The notes below the pieces were generated by a model. That model did not search any database. It saw nothing but the letters and a program-made list of their open reading frames with translations, and was not told where the DNA came from. From positions 1 to 64,000 of the forward strand of contig NZ_QIBY01000005.1 in assembly GCF_003725335.1 (NCBI RefSeq): DNA of 64,000 bases, in the 5' to 3' direction. Both the position numbers and the translations under genes were made by a program. Positions 6,470 through 14,945 of this stretch are shown here, piece after piece. Each line of letters starts with the position of its first letter. The first letter of the stretch is position 1. The DNA comes from Parvibacter caecicola. Lineage in GTDB: Bacteria > Actinomycetota > Coriobacteriia > Coriobacteriales > Eggerthellaceae.

Positions 6470-8527
6470 TTATTTATATTGGCTCTCGTGCTTGCGGAAG
6501 AAGTCGAAACGGGGCGGCAGCGGCTGGATGCGGTGGGCCCCCTCGTCGATCTCCATGGCCGAGCACAGCTCCTCCATGCCCTCGAAATCGTAGTTCCAGC
6601 TGAAGAAGTCGGCGAAGTCGAAGGAGAGGTAATCGCAGATGGTTTCGCAGCCCCTCGGCACCACCGGGTGCATCAGCAGCGCGGCCACCCGCAGAAGGTA
6701 GAAGGAATCCACCAGCACCTGGCGGCGCGCCGCGGCGGCAGCGGCCTGCTGCGCTGCGGTTTCGGCGTCGTCTCCCAGCTTCTGGGCGGCGGTGATGCCA
6801 TCGGTCCAGCACTTGTTGGCGTAGCGGATGAACTCGTCCATCTGCGACATGATGCTGTGCAGCTCCACCCGGTGCATGGTGGCCTCGTAGGTTTGCAGCA
6901 CCTGGGCCACCCGGGCCACCACATCAGGGCTCACCGCCCCCAGCGGCATGCAGCCGTCGAAGTTCTTCTGGGCTTCGTAGAAGCAACTGCGGGCCAGGCG
7001 GTTGAACACGTTGGTGAGCAGCGCGCCCTCCTTCAGCACCGGGTCGGCCACGCGGGGGTCGTCGCGCTTCTTCTCGTCGGGGTCGAAGGGCTTTGGGCTG
7101 AAACCCACGGACTTTTGATCCAGCCCCAGCGCCAGGAAGTGGGCGCGCAGCTGTTCCACCGTGTAGTGCTCCAGCAGCTGCTCGCCAGTGGGCGGCTTCA
7201 CCTTCCCCGACGACGACGCCTTGGTTTTGCCGAACAGCATGTGGTGGTTGGCCACCAGCGTGGTTTGGCGCAGCGGCGTTTCGGTGGCTTCGCCGGTGAG
7301 GATGTCCAGCGGCTTCAGCGCTTCCCACATGGCCGGCTGGGCCACCCCGTAGAAGTAAAGGTTGTCCTGGCCGATGAACTGGTACACGCAGGCGTCGTCG
7401 GCGCACCAGAAGTCGCGCCAGGCGCCGCGGGGCAGGCCGCGGGCATCGTTGGCGGCGATGGTGAAGGAGATAGGGGCCCACAGCGATTCCGGCCAGCACC
7501 ACACGGTAAGGCCTTCCACCCCTTCCATTTCAGGGGCGCGCACCCCCCACTCGATGTTGCCGGTGATGCGGAAGGGCACCAGCGCCTTGCCGGTGCGCAG
7601 CCGGATGCCGGCACCGGTGAGCACCGGACGGGCGGCGTCGCGGTCTTCGATGGTATCGAACTCCAACTCGAAGCTCTGCTTGCCCTTCTCGGCCGGACGG
7701 AACACGTGGGGCGGCAGCTGATCGGCCAGCGCCAGGTAGTCGTCGTAGGCCTCGTTCTTTACGAAGATGATAGGGGGGACCAGAAATTCCTTCACCGCCT
7801 GCGGCACGATGGCGCGGATTTCCGGGTCCGCCTCCATGGCCTCGGCGCTGGCGTCCAGGTAGTCGCGGAAGGCGGGCAGGTCGAAGTACCAGTTTTCCAC
7901 CGGGCGCATCTCGGGCACGGTGCCGGTTATCGACGACACCGGGCTGATGAGGTCGGCAGGCTCGTACTGATGGCCCAAATCACACTCGTCGGCGTAGGCG
8001 TTCTCCGACTTGCATCCGGCCACCGGGCAGCGGCCGTGCACCTGGCGCCCGTTTAAGAAGGTGTTGGCCTGGGTGTCGAAGAACTGCAGCGTAGAGCTCA
8101 GCTGCAAATGGCCGTTATCGTGCAGGACGCGGATGAAGCCGTCGGTGACTGTTTGGTGCACGTCGCCGGCGTGTCCGATGCCGGAACCCTCGTAAATGTC
8201 CAGGCTAATCTGGTAATCCTCCAGCGTGGACTTTTGGACCTCGTGATTGGCCATCACGTAATCGGCAATGGAGCCATCGCACGTGCCCGCCTCCACCGCC
8301 TTGCGGTAGCCTTCGTTGATGGGGCTGCCGAAGCAGTCGGTGCCGCTGACGAAGCGCACGTTTTCGGCGCCGATGCGGTCGCGCAGAAAGCGGGCGAAGC
8401 AGTCGGCCGGCACGAAAACGCCGCCGATGTGGCCGAAGTGAAGCGGTTTGTTGCCGTAGGGCATGCCTGCGGTGACCACGGCGCGCGCCGGCCACTCCAC
8501 CTTTTCGCTCATGTTCAGGTCAGCCAT
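6470..8527 (-). CDS. metG: methionine--tRNA ligase
   Basis: A class I aminoacyl-tRNA synthetase of 685 residues that charges tRNA-Met. The N-terminal Rossmann part has the HIGH-type motif HFGHIGG after AGMPYGNKPL. A Cys-containing knuckle (CPVAGC ... DECDLGH) matches the MetRS zinc-binding connective peptide. The second signature loop reads KTKASSSGK instead of KMSKS, so the usual second lysine is replaced by serine, a variation also known in class I LysRS. The C-terminal half is the helical anticodon-binding domain; no tRNA-binding EMAP-like tail is present. The ATG at 8527 has AGAGGG seven bases upstream. The nearest -10-like hexamer lies upstream of the preceding terminator. Confidence 0.88.
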   Translation of the reverse strand: MADLNMSEKVEWPARAVVTAGMPYGNKPLHFGHIGGVFVPADCFARFLRDRIGAENVRFVSGTDCFGSPINEGYRKAVEAGTCDGSIADYVMANHEVQKSTLEDYQISLDIYEGSGIGHAGDVHQTVTDGFIRVLHDNGHLQLSSTLQFFDTQANTFLNGRQVHGRCPVAGCKSENAYADECDLGHQYEPADLISPVSSITGTVPEMRPVENWYFDLPAFRDYLDASAEAMEADPEIRAIVPQAVKEFLVPPIIFVKNEAYDDYLALADQLPPHVFRPAEKGKQSFELEFDTIEDRDAARPVLTGAGIRLRTGKALVPFRITGNIEWGVRAPEMEGVEGLTVWCWPESLWAPISFTIAANDARGLPRGAWRDFWCADDACVYQFIGQDNLYFYGVAQPAMWEALKPLDILTGEATETPLRQTTLVANHHMLFGKTKASSSGKVKPPTGEQLLEHYTVEQLRAHFLALGLDQKSVGFSPKPFDPDEKKRDDPRVADPVLKEGALLTNVFNRLARSCFYEAQKNFDGCMPLGAVSPDVVARVAQVLQTYEATMHRVELHSIMSQMDEFIRYANKCWTDGITAAQKLGDDAETAAQQAAAAAARRQVLVDSFYLLRVAALLMHPVVPRGCETICDYLSFDFADFFSWNYDFEGMEELCSAMEIDEGAHRIQPLPPRFDFFRKHESQYK

Positions 8528-8586
8528 GAGTTTCCCTCTCTTGCCGCCTGGCTCGGCCCTCGCCGGCCGAAGCGGCCCTTATGCTT

Positions 8587-8624
8587 CCAAAAGGCCGGGC
8601 CCCGCACATCCGGAACCCGGCCTT
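8587..8624 (-). terminator. terminator behind sppA
   Basis: A 9-bp GC-rich stem (8591-8599 with 8616-8624) is followed on the minus strand by TTTTGG. It lies 40 bp after the sppA stop and 60 bp before metG. Confidence 0.7.
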
Positions 8625-8663
8625 GCCAATGTTAGCCCATAACAGGGTCCCGTCGGGCGGAAT

Positions 8664-9950
8664 TTATGCCGCCATCCCCAGGGCTGCCTGCGCCTGCAGC
8701 GCCTCTTCGGCCTGAGCCGGCTGGGCCTCGTCTTCGCCCATCAGCCCCAGCAGCGAGCTGAGGTCGGCGCCGCTCTGCTGCAGGTAAATCACGTCGTAGG
8801 AGGAAACCCCGCCCAGCATGGCGGCGAAGTCCATGGCGTCCTCCAGGGTGCCGATCTCATCCGCCAGGCCGTTTTCCACCGCGTCGATGCCGGTGAAGGT
8901 AAGGCCGGTGGCCAGCGCCCGCACTTCCTCTTCGGTCATGCCGCGGCCGGCGGCCACCTTCTCGATGAACGTGGCGTTGATCTGGTCCACCATCTGCTGG
9001 TAGTAGGCGCGCTCCTCTTCGGAAAGGGCGCGGTCGCCGTAGGTGGAGTCCTTCGACTCGGCGGAGGTGATGTTGTCGATGCGGATGCCCAGCTTCTCCA
9101 GAAGGCCGGAGTAGTCGGTTATCTGCATGGCGGTGCCGATGGAGCCGATAGCAGTGGTTTCGGCGGTGAAGATGTAATCGGCCTGGGAGGAAATCTCGTA
9201 GGCGGCGCTGGCGTTCATGGAGGCGCTGGACACCACGATGGGCTTGCTGAAGTCCCGCACGTAGATGGCCATTTCTTCACCGGCTGTAGCGGTGCCGCCG
9301 CCGGAATTCACCCGCAGCACCACGGCCACGATGTTGTCGTCGGCTTCAGCGCGGTCAAGCTGGGCTTTCAGCCCCTCGGGACTTGCGGTGCTGCCGTCGT
9401 ACTGGATGGTGCCATCGATGTTGATGACCCCCACCGTGTCGCCGTAAGTAACCTCATCGGCCACCGAGCCCAGGCCGCCCAGGCTGCCCATGGAGGCGGA
9501 GAACACCGAGGTGCACGAGCCGATGGCGATGGCGCACAGCAGAAAAAGGCAAATCACCACCGCAAGGCCCACAATCCAGCCCTTGCCCCCCTTCTTCGGG
9601 GGAGCCACCGGAGTCGGGGCTGCCGCCGGAGCCGGGGCGGCACCGTACGGGGGCACCGCGCCGCCGCCGTAGCCGTAGGTGGCGGCATAGGCGGAAGCCG
9701 GCGCGGCAGCGGGCTGCGAATAGGCGGGGCGGGCGGGCGGCGCAGCGGAGGCCGGGGCAGCGCCAGGGGCCGCAGCGGGGGCTTCAGTGTACAGGCCACC
9801 GTAAGGGGCCGTGGAAGCCGCCGGGGCCGGGGCCCAGCCGGCCTCCTTCCCCGCAGCTTCACCGCCTGCCGGGGCGCCCTCCCCCGCGGCAGCATCATCG
9901 CCGGCGGCGGGCCACATGTCGTTCTGCCATTGTTTTTCGGAATCGCTCAC
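8664..9950 (-). CDS. sppA: signal peptide peptidase SppA-type serine protease (S49)
   Basis: The protein has about 428 residues: an Ala/Pro/Gly-rich cytoplasmic head (about 1-120), one membrane helix (about 123-145) and an S49 protease domain. SppA-type enzymes degrade cleaved signal peptides at the membrane. The domain contains VVLRVNSGGG, the nucleophile region MNASAAYEISSQAD, the AIGSIG stretch, and SAESKDSTYGD, whose lysine fits the Ser-Lys dyad. The GTG at 9950 follows AGGA with an 11-base gap. An internal ATG at 9917 is an alternative. It lies 29 bp behind rho and is probably the last gene of the tal-rho-sppA operon. Confidence 0.88.
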   Translation of the reverse strand: MSDSEKQWQNDMWPAAGDDAAAGEGAPAGGEAAGKEAGWAPAPAASTAPYGGLYTEAPAAAPGAAPASAAPPARPAYSQPAAAPASAYAATYGYGGGAVPPYGAAPAPAAAPTPVAPPKKGGKGWIVGLAVVICLFLLCAIAIGSCTSVFSASMGSLGGLGSVADEVTYGDTVGVINIDGTIQYDGSTASPEGLKAQLDRAEADDNIVAVVLRVNSGGGTATAGEEMAIYVRDFSKPIVVSSASMNASAAYEISSQADYIFTAETTAIGSIGTAMQITDYSGLLEKLGIRIDNITSAESKDSTYGDRALSEEERAYYQQMVDQINATFIEKVAAGRGMTEEEVRALATGLTFTGIDAVENGLADEIGTLEDAMDFAAMLGGVSSYDVIYLQQSGADLSSLLGLMGEDEAQPAQAEEALQAQAALGMAA

Positions 9951-9979
9951 AGCGCATCTAGTCCTTTGGTTTTCCAGCC

Positions 9980-12091
9980 CTACAGTTCCATGTTCTCGTC
10001 CATGCGCCCTTGGGCCACCTGGGCCTTCTTGGCGGTGCGCATGAGGAACTGCTGGTTGTTCTCGGTCTTCTTCAACGATTTGATCAGCATGTCCATGGCC
10101 CGCTCGGTGTTGTTCAAATTCGCCAGAATGCGGCGCACAGCCCAAATGAGCGGCGCTTCCATCTGGTCCATCAGCAGCTCTTCCTTGCGGGTGCCGGAGG
10201 CCACCGGGTCGATGGCGGGGAAGATGCGGCGGTCGGCCAGGTAGCGGTCCAGCTTCAGTTCCATGTTGCCGGTGCCCTTGAACTCCTCGAAAATCACCTC
10301 GTCCATCTTCGAGCCGGTGTCGATGAGGGCCGACGCCAAAATGGTAAGGCTGCCGCCGCCCTCGATGTTGCGGGCGGCGCCCAGAAAGCGCTTGGGCGGG
10401 TACAGGGCGCTGGAGTCCACGCCGCCGGAGAGCACACGGCCCGAGGCCGGCTGGGCCAGGTTGTAGGCGCGGGCCAGACGGGTGATGGAGTCTAGCAGAA
10501 TCACCACGTCAACGCCGTTCTCCACCAGGCGCTTCGCCCGCTCTATCACCAGCTCGGCCACCTGGATGTGGTTTTCGGTGGGCATGTCGAAAGTGGAAGA
10601 GATCACTTCGCCGCGGATAGAGCGCTGCATGTCGGTAACTTCTTCGGGGCGCTCGTCCACCAGCAGGCACATAAGGTGCACGTCGGGGTTGTTGGCGGAA
10701 ATGGCGGCGGCGATGTCCTTCAGGATGGTGGTTTTGCCCGCCTTCGGGGGCGACACGATAAGGCCGCGCTGCCCCTTGCCGATGGGAGCCACCAGGTCGA
10801 TGACGCGAGCGGTGATGGTGTTCTTGCCGTGCTCCATCACCAGGCACTCGTCCGGGTACACCGGCGTGAGGTCAGCGAATTTGGGGCGGCTCCCCAGCTC
10901 TTCTACCGGGATGCCGTTCACGGAGATGATCTTCTGCAGCGCGGCGAACTTGTCGTTCTCGCGGGCGGGGCGGGTTTGGCCCCGCACCATGTCGCCAGGG
11001 CGCAGGCCGTTGCGGCGCACCAGATTGGCGCCGATGTAGACGTCCTTCTCGCCCGGCAAGTAGCCGGAAGTGCGCAGGAAGCCGTAGCCGTCGCCCATGA
11101 TGTCCAGGATGCCCTGCACTTCGATGAAGCCCTCCGCCTTCATGGTGGCCTCGAACACGGCCTCCACCAGCTCCGACTTCTTCATGCCGGCGGCGTCAAG
11201 CTCCAACTCGGCGGCGCGGGCCCGCAGGTCGGCCACCTTCCATTCAGCCAGCTCTTCCTTGGTGACAGACGGCGCTACCTCGCGGTTGTTCTGGCGGTGC
11301 TGGCGCCGCTGGTTGCGGTTGTTCTGGTTGTTCTGGTTGTTTTGGCCGTTCTGGTTGCCCTTGCCCTGGTTGTTGCGGTTGTTCTTGCCGCCCTGGCTGT
11401 TGCCCTGGGCCTGATTGTTGCCGGGACGCTTCTCGGGGCGCTGCTTCTCGCGGCGCAGGGGGCGCTTCTGGCGGCCCTCCCCATCGGCGGCCGGGGCCCC
11501 CTCGGCGGCATCGGCGGCCGGGGCCGCCGCCTCAGCCGGCTCTGCGGCCGGGACGGCGGGCACATCGGCGCCCTCGTCGGCTGCGGCGCGGGTGCGACGG
11601 GTGCGGCGGGGCTTCGCTTCTGCCTCGGCGCCCCCGTCGGCCGCGGGCGCGGCAGCAGCTGCGGCATCGGCGCCCCCGTCGGCCGCGGGCGCGGCAGCAG
11701 CTGCGGCATCGGCCGCGGCAGCCTGCGCCCCTTCGGCTTCCATAGCCTTCTTGCGGCCGCGAGCGGCCCGTTTCGGGGCCTCCGGGGCCTCATCGGCTAC
11801 GGGAGCGGCAGGGGCGGCAGCCACCTCGTCCGCCTTCGCGCGGGCGCGGGTGCTGCGCTTTTTGGGAGCCGCCGCCTCTCCTTCCGCAGCCCCTTCTGCC
11901 AGCGCCTCGGCCGCGGCTTCCGCCTTTTTGCGGGCAGCGGTCTTGCGCTTCGGCTTCTCCTGGGCCTCGTCTGCCGCCTCCGCTGCGGCCGGCGCCCCTT
12001 CGGCAGCCGCCTTACGGGTGCGGATGGCGCGGCGCTTCGGCGCTTCTGCCGATTCGGCTGCGCCCTGGTTCTCCTCAGTTACTTCACTCAT
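9980..12091 (-). CDS. rho: transcription termination factor Rho with long low-complexity extension
   Basis: Rho is the hexameric RNA-dependent ATPase that terminates transcription. The catalytic part is intact: an N-terminal Rho helix segment ([16 protein letters not shown]), the RNA-binding cold-shock fold ([15 protein letters not shown]), Walker [10 protein letters not shown] and Walker [16 protein letters not shown]. About 270 extra residues precede it. They are first Ala/Lys/Glu-rich with a duplicated 14-residue block, then Asn/Gln/Arg/Gly-rich. Such extensions are typical of high-GC actinobacterial Rho and may add RNA contacts or drive condensation. The ATG overlaps the tal stop (ATGA), implying translational coupling. 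The 703-residue length is well above the 420 of E. coli. Confidence 0.96.
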   Translation of the reverse strand: MSEVTEENQGAAESAEAPKRRAIRTRKAAAEGAPAAAEAADEAQEKPKRKTAARKKAEAAAEALAEGAAEGEAAAPKKRSTRARAKADEVAAAPAAPVADEAPEAPKRAARGRKKAMEAEGAQAAAADAAAAAAPAADGGADAAAAAAPAADGGAEAEAKPRRTRRTRAAADEGADVPAVPAAEPAEAAAPAADAAEGAPAADGEGRQKRPLRREKQRPEKRPGNNQAQGNSQGGKNNRNNQGKGNQNGQNNQNNQNNRNQRRQHRQNNREVAPSVTKEELAEWKVADLRARAAELELDAAGMKKSELVEAVFEATMKAEGFIEVQGILDIMGDGYGFLRTSGYLPGEKDVYIGANLVRRNGLRPGDMVRGQTRPARENDKFAALQKIISVNGIPVEELGSRPKFADLTPVYPDECLVMEHGKNTITARVIDLVAPIGKGQRGLIVSPPKAGKTTILKDIAAAISANNPDVHLMCLLVDERPEEVTDMQRSIRGEVISSTFDMPTENHIQVAELVIERAKRLVENGVDVVILLDSITRLARAYNLAQPASGRVLSGGVDSSALYPPKRFLGAARNIEGGGSLTILASALIDTGSKMDEVIFEEFKGTGNMELKLDRYLADRRIFPAIDPVASGTRKEELLMDQMEAPLIWAVRRILANLNNTERAMDMLIKSLKKTENNQQFLMRTAKKAQVAQGRMDENMEL
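11625..11708. repeat. perfect 42-bp tandem duplication inside rho
   Basis: Two identical 42-bp units (11625-11666 and 11667-11708) encode the 14-residue block [14 protein letters not shown] twice in the Rho extension. Perfect identity at DNA level suggests a recent slippage event. Confidence 0.9.
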
Positions 12092-12774
12092 GCGTTCTGA
12101 ACTTTCTCCCAGTCCTTAAGGAATGCGTCCAAGCCGCGCTCGGTAAGCGGGTGCTGCACCATCTTCTTCAGCACACCGAAAGGCACGGTGGCGATGTCGG
12201 CCCCCATCAGGGCGGCCTGGGTTACGTGGTTGGCGCTGCGGATGGACGCAGCGATGATCTCGATCTTCTCGCCGTTAACGGTGTTGGCGGTGAAGTCGTA
12301 GTTGCCGATGGCGCTACATACCTGTTCCAGCTGGAACAGGCCGTCTTCGGAGATGTCGTCAAAGCGGCCCACGAACGGCGAGATGTAACGGGCGCCGGCG
12401 CGGGCGGCCAGAAGCGCCTGGGGCACGGTGAAGCACAGAGTCATGTTCACGGGAATGCCGCGACCGGCCAGGGTATGGGTGGCGGCCAGGCCCTCCACCA
12501 TGGTGGGAATCTTCACCACTACGTTGGGGGCGATTTCCGCCAGCTTGCAGCCGTCGGCCACAATTTCGTCGCGGGTCATGGCCACCGACTCGGCCGACAC
12601 GGGGCAGTCGGGCCCCACGATATCGCAGATGCGCTTGATGTGGTTGTGAAAATCGTCCAGCTTGCCTCCAATGCGGGCGTACAAGCTGGGGTTGGTGGTC
12701 ACACCCGCCAACGCGCCCCAGCTGGCCGCCTCCTCGATTTCCGCCAAGTCAGCGGTGTCCAAAAAGAACTTCAC
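12088..12774 (-). CDS. tal: transaldolase, TalC/FSA-type
   Basis: The 228-residue protein is of the short transaldolase/fructose-6-phosphate aldolase type, which transfers dihydroxyacetone units in the non-oxidative pentose phosphate pathway. It begins MKFFLDTADLAEIEEA, has the TTNPSL motif, the Schiff-base lysine context VVVKIPTM and the phosphate-binding SPFVGRFDD loop. The GTG at 12774 has GGAGG seven bases upstream; the upstream ATG at 12810 would add an unconserved leader. It is the first gene of the operon with rho and sppA, overlaps the rho start by four bases and has a well-formed promoter about 200 bp upstream. Confidence 0.93.
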   Translation of the reverse strand: MKFFLDTADLAEIEEAASWGALAGVTTNPSLYARIGGKLDDFHNHIKRICDIVGPDCPVSAESVAMTRDEIVADGCKLAEIAPNVVVKIPTMVEGLAATHTLAGRGIPVNMTLCFTVPQALLAARAGARYISPFVGRFDDISEDGLFQLEQVCSAIGNYDFTANTVNGEKIEIIAASIRSANHVTQAALMGADIATVPFGVLKKMVQHPLTERGLDAFLKDWEKVQNA

Positions 12775-12829
12775 GGTTTCCTCCTCAAAATAGGGAATGG
12801 GCGGGAACAAACAGCGCTTGCGCGCACAG

Positions 12830-12856
12830 TACCTGAGGGGTCAAAAATACCTGAGG
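12830..12856. promoter_or_regulatory. direct repeat of TACCTGAGG in the tal leader
   Basis: TACCTGAGG occurs at 12830-12838 and 12848-12856, an 18-bp spacing, between the tal promoter and its ribosome site. It could bind a regulator or be part of an RNA fold; nothing more can be said. Confidence 0.4.
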
Positions 12857-12974
12857 AATTTCCCATCTTGTCAAAGCGAAAGGATAAGAAGCGGCCGAAT
12901 CATCACCTCTGGCACCGGGCGAAAGCCCTGGCCTGCTGCATTTGTTTCACGAAAAGGGATAAGGCCAGCACCTA

Positions 12975-13003
12975 TAGTAGCGCAAGGGGGGCGCCGGTTC
13001 AAG
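12975..13003 (-). promoter_or_regulatory. promoter of tal-rho-sppA
   Basis: Minus-strand TTGAAC (12998-13003), exactly 17 bp, then TACTAT (12975-12980). The predicted start near 12968 gives a leader of about 195 nt. Confidence 0.65.
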
Positions 13004-13033
13004 CAACCAATAGCCATCAGCGGCAACCAACGG

Positions 13034-13221
13034 CCATGCCCGCACGCCGTCCGCAACCCGCGTCCACATGCCCCCGCGCGCCGCACCCGCATGCCACACG
13101 CCGTCCGCCGCACACGCCCGCATGCCGCACGCCGCCCGCATGCCGCATGTCCGCATTCCCGCACGCCGCACACGCCGCACACGCCCGCTCGCAACCCACA
13201 TCCGCCGCCCGCATGCCCCCG
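13034..13221. repeat. alternating purine-pyrimidine GC tract
   Basis: Irregular tandem reiterations of CGCATGCC and CGCACGCC, with blocks of GCGTGTGC on the other strand, fill this stretch. Base composition differs sharply from both neighbours. Such sequence can adopt Z-DNA under negative supercoiling. Confidence 0.7.
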
Positions 13222-13222
13222 C

Positions 13223-13437
13223 GTGGCGGAAATAGCCGCCTAGTTCCGCCACTGGACCCGAAACGAAGCCCTGGCATCGAACTGGTGGCGGAAATAGGGG
13301 CCTAGTTCCGCCACAACTCGGAATAAGCGGGGTTTTTGTCCCGCCGTGGCGGGATTAGGCGGCTATTTCCGTCACGGCGGGCACAACGGAGGGACTCGGC
13401 GGCGCCGGCGGCGGGATTAGGCGGCTATTTCCGCCAC
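13223..13437. repeat. family-D: four 30-nt hairpin repeats at regular spacing
   Basis: Units lie at 13223-13252, 13285-13314, 13346-13375 and 13408-13437, so starts are 62, 61 and 62 bp apart. Each begins G(T/C)GGCGG and ends TTCCG(C/T)CAC and can form a hairpin. The first two are in one orientation, the last two in the other (only a few mismatches when inverted). The 31-32-nt spacers are unrelated to each other. Confidence 0.85.
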
Positions 13438-13499
13438 GGGGGATGAAATGCGGGACGATGAAGAGGCGGAAAAGGGCTGCGCGGGACATCTTCTCCAAG

Positions 13500-13832
13500 T
13501 TAGCTGCCTGTAGGAGCGTCGAAGGCGCGGAAGAAACAGGAGCGGGCGCCGGTGTGGCAGGCGGGGCCGGCGGGGCGCACCCGGGCCAGCAGCGTGTCGC
13601 CGTCGCAGTCGTAGCGCAGCTCCACCAGCTTCTGGGTATTGCCCGAAGTTGCCCCTTTGTGCCATACCTCTTGACGGCTGCGGGACCAGAACACCGTTTC
13701 GCCGCACTGCAGCGTGCGGGCAAGGGTATCGGCGTTCATCCAGGCCATCATCAGCACCTCGCCACTATCGGCATCTTGCACGATGCAGGGAATGAGGCCG
13801 TCTTGGCTGAATTTCAACAGGGAGAAATCCAT
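13500..13832 (-). CDS. hisI: phosphoribosyl-AMP cyclohydrolase
   Basis: HisI opens the adenine ring of PR-AMP, the third step of histidine synthesis. The 110-residue product is of the single-domain type without a fused HisE. It contains [10 protein letters not shown], the [13 protein letters not shown] signature, and the zinc and magnesium ligand region [12 protein letters not shown] with the later [12 protein letters not shown] cysteines. The ATG at 13832 has AAAGGAA seven bases upstream. It is the last gene of the his operon in this window. A gene for HisE, needed before it in the pathway, is not present here. Confidence 0.95.
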   Translation of the reverse strand: MDFSLLKFSQDGLIPCIVQDADSGEVLMMAWMNADTLARTLQCGETVFWSRSRQEVWHKGATSGNTQKLVELRYDCDGDTLLARVRPAGPACHTGARSCFFRAFDAPTGS

Positions 13833-13912
13833 CGTGGAGTTCCTTTCACCGGGTACGGGCCGAGCAAACCGGGGCCGTGCGCCTAAAGCCGAAGCGCCGA
13901 CGCCCCACAGGG

Positions 13913-14677
13913 CTACAGCCGAACGGGAATACCGAAGCTGGCCATCGATTCCTTCACCTGGCGCACCGTGAATTCGCCGAAATGAAACACGCTGGCGGCC
14001 AGCACCGCATCCGCCTCCCCTTCCAGGATGCCCTGGGCGAAGTGCTCCAGCTTCCCCACGCCGCCGCTGGCGATAACCGGCACGTCCACCGCCCGCGCCA
14101 CCGCACGGGTAAGGGCACAGTCGAAGCCGTCGCGGCTGCCATCGCGGTCCATCGAGGTGAGCAGAATCTCCCCCGCGCCGCGCCGCGCCGCCTCGGCCGC
14201 CCATTCCACCGCATCCAGCCCCGTGGCCTTGCGACCGCCGGCCACGTACACCTCCCACTTGTTGGGATTGCCCGGCACCTGCTTGGCGTCGATGGCGCAC
14301 AGGATGGCCTGGGTGCCGAAGGCATGGGCCGCATCGGTGATGAGCTGGGGGTTCGCCACCGCAGCCGAGTTCACCGACACCTTGTCGGCGCCGGCGGCTA
14401 TCATGCGGCGAATGTCCGCCACGCTGCGGAATCCGCCCCCCACGCAGAAGGGCAGGTGCAGCCGCTCGCTGGCGTGGCTGGCCAGCTCCACCGTGGTGTC
14501 GCGATTGTCGGAGGTGGCGGTGATGTCCAGAAACACCACCTCATCCGCCTTCTGCTGATCGTAGCGGCAGGCCAGCTCGATGGGGTCGCCGGCGTCCCGC
14601 AGCCCCACGAAATTCACGCCCTTCACCACGCGCCCGTCCTTCACGTCCAGACAGGGAATCACCCGTTTAGTAAGCAT
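13913..14677 (-). CDS. hisF: imidazole glycerol phosphate synthase subunit HisF
   Basis: HisF is the (beta-alpha)8-barrel cyclase that uses ammonia from HisH to make imidazole glycerol phosphate and AICAR. The 254-residue protein starts [20 protein letters not shown], where the aspartate of CLDV is the catalytic acid, and has the second catalytic region around [14 protein letters not shown] plus the phosphate loop [11 protein letters not shown]. The ATG at 14677 follows GGAAAGG. The nearby upstream ATG at 14701 would add eight unconserved residues. Unusually for the operon, 268 bp with two repeat elements separate it from hisA. Confidence 0.96.
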   Translation of the reverse strand: MLTKRVIPCLDVKDGRVVKGVNFVGLRDAGDPIELACRYDQQKADEVVFLDITATSDNRDTTVELASHASERLHLPFCVGGGFRSVADIRRMIAAGADKVSVNSAAVANPQLITDAAHAFGTQAILCAIDAKQVPGNPNKWEVYVAGGRKATGLDAVEWAAEAARRGAGEILLTSMDRDGSRDGFDCALTRAVARAVDVPVIASGGVGKLEHFAQGILEGEADAVLAASVFHFGEFTVRQVKESMASFGIPVRL

Positions 14678-14720
14678 GTGCACCTTTCCTTCAGGAGACA
14701 AAGGCTTTCCTTGTCAGTTT

Positions 14721-14749
14721 AGGCAGGGATAGAATCTCTGCCCTACGAA
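14721..14749. repeat. family-A REP-like palindrome, single copy
   Basis: AGGCAGGGATAGAATCTCTG continuing into CCCTACGAA; the sequence is nearly identical to the units at 6319 and 31782. It lies 44 bp upstream of the hisF start. Confidence 0.8.
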
Positions 14750-14773
14750 TTCGACCCGCGATAGCATCCTGGC

Positions 14774-14898
14774 TGGGCCGACCCGGCAGGTCGGAGCGAG
14801 GTCCGGCCAAGCGGAGTAGAGGGGAAATCCACTCGCCTGAAGGGCGAGTTAGTTCCCCTCGTACGGAGCGTCGAGCGCAGGCCTGTCGGGTCGGACCA
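14774..14898. repeat. family-C large hairpin between hisA and hisF
   Basis: An outer stem pairs 14776-14790 (GGCCGACCCGGCAGG) with 14882-14897 (three differences), and an inner hairpin pairs 14819-14837 with 14842-14860 (GAGGGGAA and ACTCGCC arms). It occupies most of the hisA-hisF gap. I found no second copy in the window. Confidence 0.7.
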
Positions 14899-14906
14899 CC
14901 CTCCAG

Positions 14907-14930
14907 AAACCTGACGTTATCCCCGTCCCC
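14907..14930. repeat. 24-bp direct repeat, copy 1 (behind hisA)
   Basis: AAACCTGACGTTATCCCCGT followed by CCCC is repeated exactly at 15751-15774, where it encodes the last residues of HisH. Confidence 0.85.
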
Positions 14931-14945
14931 CGTCATATGCGCGTT

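Larger units (their letters stand above)
12775..13499. other. tal-hisI intergenic region rich in repeats
   Basis: This 725-bp gap holds the tal leader and promoter (to 13003), a TACCTGAGG direct repeat, a 190-bp alternating purine-pyrimidine GC tract (13034-13221), and four family-D hairpins (13223-13437). Open frames here are repeat-driven (Arg/His/Ala/Cys-rich) and not credible genes. Confidence 0.75.

Noticed and set aside
12871-13305. Open frames in the tal-hisI gap on both strands
   Set aside because: They are encoded by the CGCATGCC-like repeats, are Arg/His/Ala/Cys-rich without structure, and have no ribosome site.
13223-13437. A CRISPR array
   Set aside because: Repeat orientation changes in the middle, repeats are degenerate, only three spacers exist, and no cas genes are in the window.
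14691-14936. An 81-codon frame between hisA and hisF
   Set aside because: It is made entirely of the family-C hairpin, a family-A repeat and the 24-bp repeat; its C-terminal phrase RRAEILSLP recurs at other family-A sites.
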